Source: Verrucomicrobiales bacterium
Lineage (GTDB): Bacteria; Verrucomicrobiota; Verrucomicrobiia; Limisphaerales; J093
Length of the DNA: 64,000 bases
Direction: 5' to 3'
NCBI GenBank assembly: GCA_015075445.1
Contig: JABTUJ010000003.1
Span: 186,001 to 250,000 of the forward strand
A program made the position numbers and the translations under genes. This document shows, in pieces, positions 58,697 to 64,000 of the stretch. Position 1 is the first letter of the stretch; each line of letters starts with the position of its first letter. The notes under the pieces are model-generated. The model ran no database searches and was not told where the DNA came from. It saw only the letters and a program-made list of their open reading frames with translations.

Positions 58697-61351
58697 TCAG
58701 GTCGAAGAGGGCGAGCCAGAGCAGCCCAGGGGCGCGACGATTGGAGATCGCGGTCGTCGTCGAAACGCCGGACGGCGGGAAGCGGCGGCCAGCCGTGGCT
58801 GGCCCAGCAGGCCAGCGTGCCAGGAGGCCAGGAGGGTGCCCGCCGCATCGAGCACAAAGAGGCGAGGCCCCTGGTCGATGCCGTTGGCCAGGCCGATGAG
58901 CTCGAGGCGGCCGTTGCGATTGAGGTCGGCGAGGATCTTCCCGGGGGCGGCAGCAGGCAGCGGGACCGGCCAGGCGCCGCCGAGCGGTTGGCCGTCATGG
59001 CGGAACGCATAAAGTAACCGGGCTTCCCCGGCGTCGACGAAAACCTCCATCCGCCCGTCGCCGTCGACGTCGCCGACGACCGGCAGGTCCGAAGCGGGTT
59101 CACCAGGGGCGAGGTCGCGGGACCAACGGAGCTGGCCGTCCGCCCCGAAGACCAGCAGTTGGGCCGGGGTGCCCGGCGGCGAACCCGGCTGCACACGCAG
59201 GATCTCCTGCACGCCATCGCCGTCGAGGTCGGCGACGGTGAAGTGGCGCCAGTCGTTGGTAGGATAGAGGCCCGTGGCAGGGAGGCGAACCGGCCACCCG
59301 GAGCGGAGCTTTCCATCGAGATGGACGAGTCGGGCGCGGGATTCGCCGACGACACGATCCGCGACGCGGGCGGTGAGGCGGAGGGTGTGGAAGGTGTCGG
59401 GCTCGGCGAGGGCGGTATCCCACCAACCGAGGAGGCCGTTGAAGACCTGTTCCTGGCCGTCCGCCACCCGCTCGATGCCCACCGTTGTCCAGGAGGAAGG
59501 ATCCAGGCCGAGGCCGTGATCGAGGGTGTAGGTCCGGCCGGGGCCGAAGACCGTGCCGGTGATGGGGAGGCGGTCGCCGGCACGCCAGGCGTCGTTGCTG
59601 GCCGGCGAGAGCAGGTGGACGTTGCGGACCGCGGCCACCGCCCGGTCCTGGGCCTGCTGGCCGGAGGTGTCGGTGACCACCAACCGGAGGGCATAAGTGC
59701 CTTCGCCGAGCAGGGCGCTGGAAAACCCGGCGAAGAGCGGACCGTCCTCGACGGGCTGCGCGGAGGTGTGGAACCGGGTCCAATTGGTGGGGTAAGTACC
59801 CACACCGTATTCCAGGTGATAGGCGGCGAAGCGGGGTCCGGCGGCGGTGCCCTCGATATCCAGCCAGCCGGAGAGGATCTTGCCGGGGAGACGCAAGCGG
59901 GCGAGCGGAAAGGGGGCCTCGACACGGACGGCGTTGCCCGCGTGGAGACGGCCGGTGCCAATGTAGCGGTCGGTCGAGATCTCCTCGACGGAGTTGCGGA
60001 GGATGTCGGCGATCTCGGAGTTGGTGAACTCAGGGTGGCGCGCCCAGAGGAGGGCCGCAACTCCGGAGACGTGGGGAGCCGCCATGGAAGTGCCGCTGAA
60101 GAGGTCGTAGCGGGCATTCGGGGTGGGCGAGAGCACGGCTTCCCCAGGGGCGGCGAGGTCCACGAAGGCGCCGTAGTTCGAGAACATGGCACGACCGCCT
60201 TTGGGGTTGAGGGCGGCGACCGTAACCGCGGGTTCGAAGGCGGCGGGGAAGGGAGCGACGTCGGAGCGTTCGTTGCCCGCGGCGGCGACGATGAGGAGGC
60301 CGGCGTCCCAGGCTTCGGCGACGGCGTCGTGGAGAGTGCGGCTGCGATCGGTTTGTCCCCAACTGGCGTTGAGGATGCGGGCGCCGTTGTCGACGGCGTA
60401 CCGGATGGCTTCGACGACGCCGGCCACGGTGGCTTCGCCCTTGTCGTCGAAGGCCTTGATCGCCATCAGGGGGACCCGCCAGCAGACCCCGGCGACGCCG
60501 ATGCGGTTGTCGCCAACGGCACCGATGATGCCGGCGACGTGGGAGCCGTGGGAGTGGTCATCCATGGGATCGCTGTCCTGGCTGACGAAGTCGTAGCCGT
60601 GCACGTCGTCGATGTAGCCGTTGCCGTCGTCGTCGAGGCCGTTGCCGGGGATCTCGCCGGGGTTGACCCAGACGTTGGCTTCAAGGTCAGGGTGGTAGTA
60701 GTCGATGCCGGTGTCGATCACGGCGACCAGCACATCGGGGGCTTCGCGGACCACTGCCCAGGCCTCAGGGGCACGGATGTCGTTGCCGGGTTGACCGCTT
60801 TGCTGACCCGTATTGCGCAGCGCCCATTGCGCGCCGAACTCGAAGTCGTTCGGCGTGCGCGCGCCAGGGGCTTCAAAGAGCCGTAACCGGTAATTGGGTT
60901 CGACGTACAGCACGCCGGGCTGTCGGGCCAATTCGGCGGCCGCGCGTTCGGTTGCGACCGGGTCAGCCGTTTCCACCAGGGCGATCTGTTCAAAGACCGG
61001 CGCCGGGCCGCTGCTGGCACGGCGTCGAGGGCCCGGCGTGTTGAAGTGCTGGACGCGCCGGAGCTTCGGGACGGTCTGACGCAAGGCTCGTTCGCGTTCA
61101 GGGACGGAAATCCCGGGGTGGAACCGTACGATGAGCTGGTTGGGAACCGCGGCGGGCGGAGGGGGGTCGGCGGACAGGTCAGAGTCGACGGCGGACGTGG
61201 ATGCGGCGACGAGCGAAAGGCAAGTGGACAGCAGGAGGGGGAGAAGGCAGGCCAACCCCGCGGTCGTGAGAGGCGTTCGTGGTCGGACGGCTCTGGGCGG
61301 TGACCCGGAACTTGGCGAGGCAGAGGAAGCAGGGGGAAGCTCCAAGCTCAA
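58697..61351 (-). CDS. Secreted S8 subtilisin-like protease, N-terminal half of a giant gene
   Basis: An S8 peptidase with an inhibitor propeptide (PNQLIVRFHPGISVPERERA) and a full catalytic triad: Asp in VAVIDTGIDYYHPD, His in DDHSHGSHVAGIIG and Ser in FSGTSMAAPHVSGVAAL, with the oxyanion Asn in VAAAGNERSD. FG-GAP blades follow (FTVADLDGDGVQEILRVQPG, VVGDVDGDGRMEVFVDAGEA). The last 40 codons are off-frame; correct continuations (GWPPLPAVRRFDDDRDLQ, then LLWLALFDLNSTNQ) appear in the other two frames. The first 24 residues (MSLELPPASSASPSSG ...) are encoded by the tandem repeat block, so either the repeats supplied the start codon or the true start is lost. Confidence 0.85.
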   Translation of the reverse strand: MSLELPPASSASPSSGSPPRAVRPRTPLTTAGLACLLPLLLSTCLSLVAASTSAVDSDLSADPPPPAAVPNQLIVRFHPGISVPERERALRQTVPKLRRVQHFNTPGPRRRASSGPAPVFEQIALVETADPVATERAAAELARQPGVLYVEPNYRLRLFEAPGARTPNDFEFGAQWALRNTGQQSGQPGNDIRAPEAWAVVREAPDVLVAVIDTGIDYYHPDLEANVWVNPGEIPGNGLDDDGNGYIDDVHGYDFVSQDSDPMDDHSHGSHVAGIIGAVGDNRIGVAGVCWRVPLMAIKAFDDKGEATVAGVVEAIRYAVDNGARILNASWGQTDRSRTLHDAVAEAWDAGLLIVAAAGNERSDVAPFPAAFEPAVTVAALNPKGGRAMFSNYGAFVDLAAPGEAVLSPTPNARYDLFSGTSMAAPHVSGVAALLWARHPEFTNSEIADILRNSVEEISTDRYIGTGRLHAGNAVRVEAPFPLARLRLPGKILSGWLDIEGTAAGPRFAAYHLEYGVGTYPTNWTRFHTSAQPVEDGPLFAGFSSALLGEGTYALRLVVTDTSGQQAQDRAVAAVRNVHLLSPASNDAWRAGDRLPITGTVFGPGRTYTLDHGLGLDPSSWTTVGIERVADGQEQVFNGLLGWWDTALAEPDTFHTLRLTARVADRVVGESRARLVHLDGKLRSGWPVRLPATGLYPTNDWRHFTVADLDGDGVQEILRVQPGSPPGTPAQLLVFGADGQLRWSRDLAPGEPASDLPVVGDVDGDGRMEVFVDAGEARLLYAFRHDGQPLGGAWPVPLPAAAPGKILADLNRNGRLELIGLANGIDQGPRLFVLDAAGTLLASWHAGLLGQPRLAAASRRPAFRRRPRSPIVAPLGCSGSPSST

Positions 61352-62345
61352 AGGCCAAAGCTCAAGGGAAGTTCCAGGATCTGGCGGGTGAAAGGGTCCA
61401 GCTACGGCCAGTTTGCGGAAGGGGGCGAGGGCCTGGCGGTGACCCGGATCTTGGCGAGGCAGAGGAAGCAGGGGAAGCCCAGCTCAGCGCCGTGCTCAAG
61501 GGAAGTTCCAGGATTCCAAGGAGTAGAAAGGGCCCAGGCATGGCCAGCTTGCGGAAGGGGGCGGAGGGCTCCGGGCGGTGACCCGGAACTTGGCGAGGCA
61601 GAGGAAGCAGGGGGAAGCTCCAAGCTCAAAGGCCAAAGCTCAAGGGAAGTTCCAGGATTCCGTGAGGGGAAGGTCCAGGTGCCGCCAGCCGGTGAAGGGG
61701 CGGAGGGCTATGGGCGGCATCTGAACCAGCAGCAGAGGAAGCGGTGGCTCTGCCCAAAGGCCAAAGCTCGGCGAAGTTCCAGGATTCCGAGCAGAAAGGC
61801 CCAGGCATGGCCAGTCGGTGAAGGTGAGGGCCCGGCGACCCGGAACTTGGCGAGGCAGAGGAAGCAGGGGCCTGCCGCCGCTCAAGGGAAGTTCCAGGAT
61901 TCCAAGGTAGAAAGGGTCCAGGCATGGCCAGCTTGCGGAAGGGGGCGGAGGGCTCCGGGCGGTGACCCGGAACTTGGCGAGGCAGAGGAAGCAGGGGGAA
62001 GCTCCAAGCTCAAAGGCCAAAGCTCAAGGGAAGTTCCAGGATTCCAGGGGGTAGAAAGGGCCCAGGCGCGGGCGTTTGGTGAAGGCGAGGGCCTGGGCGG
62101 TGACCGCTGGAACCTGGCGAGGCAGAGGAAGCAGGGGCCCAAGCCCAGCGCCAAAGCCTGGCGGGAAGTTCCAGTATCCCAAGAGTAGAAGGCCTACGGC
62201 CAGCTTGGTGAAGGGGCGGAGGCTACGGGCGGTAACCTGACCGCGAGGCAGAGAAGAAGCCCAAGCCCGCGCCGTGCTCAAGGGAAGTTCCAGGATTCCA
62301 GGGGGTAGAAAAGGTCCCGGCATGGCCAGCTTGCGGAAGGGGGCG
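61295..62345. repeat. Minisatellite block: about eight 123-140-bp tandem units
   Basis: Eight diverged copies of one unit. Anchors (GGCGAGGCAGAGGAAGCAG or its variants) lie near 61313, 61452, 61591, 61722, 61848, 61977, 62117 and 62240, so the period is 123-140 bp. Each unit holds, in order, CGGTGACCCGGAACTTGGCG, AGCTCAAAGGCCAAAGCTCA, GGGAAGTTCCAGGATTCC and GGCCAGCTTGCGGAAGGGGG-like blocks. Units 1, 3 and 6 are the most alike, while 4 and 8 are eroded with small deletions. The plus strand is purine-rich. The block separates the subtilase start from the dienelactone hydrolase end and encodes no convincing protein. Confidence 0.9.
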
Positions 62346-62619
62346 GAGGGCACCGCCACGGGCGGGGCGCGCGGCGTCGGGACGCCTGCACCACAGGCTT
62401 TGGAGAAAGACACTCCGGCGCTTCGCCTTCCTGGATAGGGAGGGGCGACCCAAGGCCTGCGATTCCTGCCGTGTCACGAGACGCAAAGTACGACGTGCCG
62501 AGGAGCGCGCCAAGGTTGGGGCAGCCCCCCGGTTGGGCTGGAGGTATGGCAAGACCCGCGCCAGGTGGGGCGGGCGTTTGGGCGCCCACTTGGAAGGGAG
62601 GCGAAAGGAAGGGCTGCGT
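62346..62619. other. Spacer between tandem repeats and dienelactone hydrolase gene
   Basis: No gene was recognised. The start contains CGGCGTCGGGACGCCTGCACCA, a sequence type I recall as dispersed in related genomes, and a GCGCTTCGCCTTCC stretch. The frame crossing from the hydrolase is open here but no longer resembles the family. Confidence 0.35.
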
Positions 62620-63438
62620 GACCCAGAGAGCGCCGAGGAGTTCCTTCCAGCGTTTCGCCGCCTCCCCGAGCCTTGCGATTACCCGCTGGCACGGGGGCTT
62701 GCCATGCGCATGAAGCCGTAACCGCGCCTGTGGTGCACCGGTTCGTAGCGTCGGCCCGCCTTCATGAGGGCTGGACTTGGGAATGGTGGCATTGACGCGG
62801 GCGTCGTTGCCGCCATAGAAGCCGTAAACCGGACATTGGATGCGGGTAATGTCCGCGGCGTCCTCGGGTCCCGAGCCGTAGAAGGGAAAGGCGGCGAGGA
62901 TCTTCGGGCTGTGGGTGGCGAAGCGGAAGGTCTGGCTGCCACCCCAGCAGAAGCCGGCCACCGCCACTTTGCCGTTGGAGGCCGGGAGCGAGGCGACGTA
63001 ATCCACCACCGCCTGGAGGTCGGCGGTGATCTGAGCCGGAGCAAGCGCGGAGATGGCCCGTCGGGCACCGTCGCTGCCGCCCAGTTCCGCCGTGCCACCG
63101 CCGCCGGGCGCGGCGCCGGAGAGAAGGTCGGGTGCGATGGCGATGAAGCCGGCCTCAGCCAACTGGTCGGCCACGCCACGGACCCACTCGGTGAGCCCGA
63201 AGATCTCGTGGATGACGACGACGGCGGTGGCCTTCTCCTTGACCTCGGGGAAGGCGAGGAAGCACGAGACCTCGCGGTCACCCTGCTTGACCTTGACCCA
63301 TTCAAGGTGGCGCGGGGAGTTCTCGAGGCGGCCCTTGGCCCAGTCCTGGGCGTGAGCAGGAAGGAGGGCGAGGGTTAGGGCAAGGGTCGGGGCGAGCGCC
63401 GGGAGCCGGCCGATGAGAGGACGTTCGAACGATTTCAT
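62620..63438 (-). CDS. Secreted dienelactone hydrolase, C-terminus frameshifted
   Basis: Start ATG 63438 with a signal peptide (ALAPTLALTLALLPAHAQ). The alpha/beta-hydrolase fold is clear: VKQGDREVSCFLAFPEVKEK, VVVIHEIFGLTEWVRGVADQ, APDLLSGAAPGGGG, the nucleophile Cys in VAGFCWGGSQTF and the acid Asp in YGFYGGNDARVNATIP. After that the frame breaks: the expected PALMKAGRRYEPVHH and GYGFMRM lie in a second frame, and EAAKRWKELLGAL returns in the first. The catalytic His expected in GHGFMR reads Tyr (GYGFMR). The uncorrected frame would stay open to 62278. Dienelactone hydrolases open lactone rings in aromatic breakdown; secreted forms act on unknown esters. Confidence 0.8.
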
Positions 63439-63609
63439 GGATTCACGTTGTTGATGCCGGTGGAAAGAAGTACCGCGGGAAGGGTCAAACGCAAGTGACG
63501 GGGCCGGGATGGGAGGGCGCGTTGGCACGCCGACGGCGCGGGCGGGACTCGGCCGAAGTGAGCACTCCGGTTCCTCGGCCGCGCCGGCTTGAATCGTCGG
63601 AGCTTCGCG

Positions 63610-63715
63610 CTAGCCTTGCGCCATGTCGAACACCAGCACGGCGCGGGGGGGAATCCCCAGGGACGCGAGGTCTTCATCCTGGATCGCGGCGATGCCGCCT
63701 GAAGCCGGGACGGTG
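63610..63715 (-). pseudogene. C-terminal remnant of an unidentified gene
   Basis: On the minus strand the frame RTVPASGGIAAIQDEDLASL continues with GIPPRAVLVFDMAQG and stops at TAG (63610-63612). The end pattern (LGIPPRAVLVFDM) looks like a real protein C-terminus. It is cut at the REP-like palindrome at 63719, so only about 34 codons remain. The family was not recognised. Confidence 0.35.
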
Positions 63716-63718
63716 CGC

Positions 63719-63785
63719 AGGCGCCGACGTCAGGAGGCGAAGTGGCATTGCCCCTGGCCGACAACGCCTCCTGACGTCGGCGCCT
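63719..63785. repeat. REP-like palindrome pair
   Basis: Two 21-bp copies in inverted orientation (63719-63739 and 63765-63785) form a perfect stem around a 25-base loop. The unit AGGCGCCGACGTCAGGAGGC differs by one base from the units at 4680-4780. It sits in the upstream region of the S9 peptidase gene and borders a gene remnant. Confidence 0.85.
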
Positions 63786-63823
63786 ACCGCGGGTGGAGAG
63801 CATCCGGGCTGGGAAGGGGCGCT

Positions 63824-64000
63824 GTGCGAGGATGGATTCTGAGCTGTCTGACGGCCGTTCTCGTAGGGTTGGGGGCCGAGGCGTCGGCGCGGGAGATGAC
63901 CCCGTTGGATGTCGCCCGGATCCGGGCCGTGACTTCCTCGGCAGTGTCGCCCGACGGCGCCCGCGTGGCCTACACGCTCGCGGTGCCGCGGCGGCCGTTC
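63824..64000 (+). CDS. S9 family peptidase, N-terminus (runs off the window)
   Basis: A GTG start at 63824 with a GGGAAGGGG ribosome site seven bases upstream. The first 20 residues form a signal peptide (GWILSCLTAVLVGLGAEASA). Then REMTPLDVARIRAVTSSAVS and PDGARVAYTLAVPRRPF follow, the beginning of the TolB-like propeller of a prolyl-oligopeptidase (S9C-type acylaminoacyl peptidase). The catalytic alpha/beta-hydrolase domain lies beyond the window edge. Confidence 0.8.
   Translation, partial: MRGWILSCLTAVLVGLGAEASAREMTPLDVARIRAVTSSAVSPDGARVAYTLAVPRRPF

Noticed and set aside
61388..62188. Open frames through the tandem repeat block that look like a repeat protein
   Set aside because: Units differ in length by amounts that are not multiples of three, so no frame is kept across the block; frames are open only because stops are rare.
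61295..62345. CRISPR array
   Set aside because: Units are 123-140 bp, similar along their whole length and diverged, with no short constant repeat and unique spacer pattern and no cas genes.

Overview
The window is GC-rich, densely packed and reads like a free-living Verrucomicrobiota genome, most likely of the Pedosphaera/Limisphaerales (subdivision 3) type. This is inferred from several hallmarks: prepilin-like proteins with an H-X9-DG motif, propeller-sensor histidine kinases paired with NarL-type regulators, many secreted LamG/Ig-like proteins, a rich set of glycoside hydrolases, and remnants of the ECF-sigma/kinase/WD40 genes typical of the group. No rRNA, tRNA or CRISPR array was recognised.

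Left part (1-17 kb): a two-component pair (kinase cut by the window edge), two secreted LamG/Ig-like proteins, a broken prepilin-like gene, a Tat-exported GH116-type glycosidase carrying a levanase-like insert, an SLC13/TrkA-C anion transporter preceded by a tiny ribbon-helix-helix-like ORF, a GH29 alpha-L-fucosidase with a C-terminal discoidin-like domain, and a small secreted protein / membrane protein / MFS group.

Middle (17-30.5 kb): an ABC-F ATPase, then a scarred stretch of gene debris. The debris includes an ECF sigma N-terminus, a 104-bp inverted-repeat element, a WD40 fragment, and a sigma factor joined to an antisense gene fragment at a 12-bp shared sequence. A large unknown secreted protein, a tyrosine recombinase lacking its N-terminus and a saccharide-degradation locus on the minus strand follow. 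That locus holds two DUF4038-type glycosidases, a separate DUF5060 protein, a GH5-like Tat protein, a beta-helix fragment and a deleted Gfo/Idh/MocA gene.

30.4-38.4 kb is the most coherent system: a CarH/LitR-like MerR regulator with a B12-binding domain, a perfect dyad just upstream of its start codon, and a divergent, tightly coupled cluster. The cluster encodes a fasciclin protein, an NAD(P)-binding/DUF2867 protein, an atypical SDR, an FeS-type photolyase, an FAD oxidoreductase fragment, a broken Bcp peroxiredoxin, an Old Yellow Enzyme and TspO. It looks like a light-controlled photoprotection regulon that has begun to decay in its centre.

Right part (38.5-64 kb): a DUF4143 ATPase with a nonsense codon and two upstream dyads, a degenerate gap with a kinase/WD40 remnant, a second propeller kinase/NarL pair, a 1320-residue multidomain secreted protein, a PQQ-type propeller protein, a HzsA-like dihaem propeller protein, a VOC protein, PolX, and a giant subtilase with FG-GAP and cadherin-like repeats. 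A tandem-repeat block of about 1 kb follows, then a dienelactone hydrolase and the start of an S9 peptidase. Short palindromic repeats occur at both ends of the window.

Several genes carry clustered small indels (5.1-5.3, 25.6-25.9, 28.4, 32.3, 36.5, 58.6-58.8 and 62.6-62.8 kb). Whether these are true decay or assembly error cannot be told from sequence alone and is flagged gene by gene.
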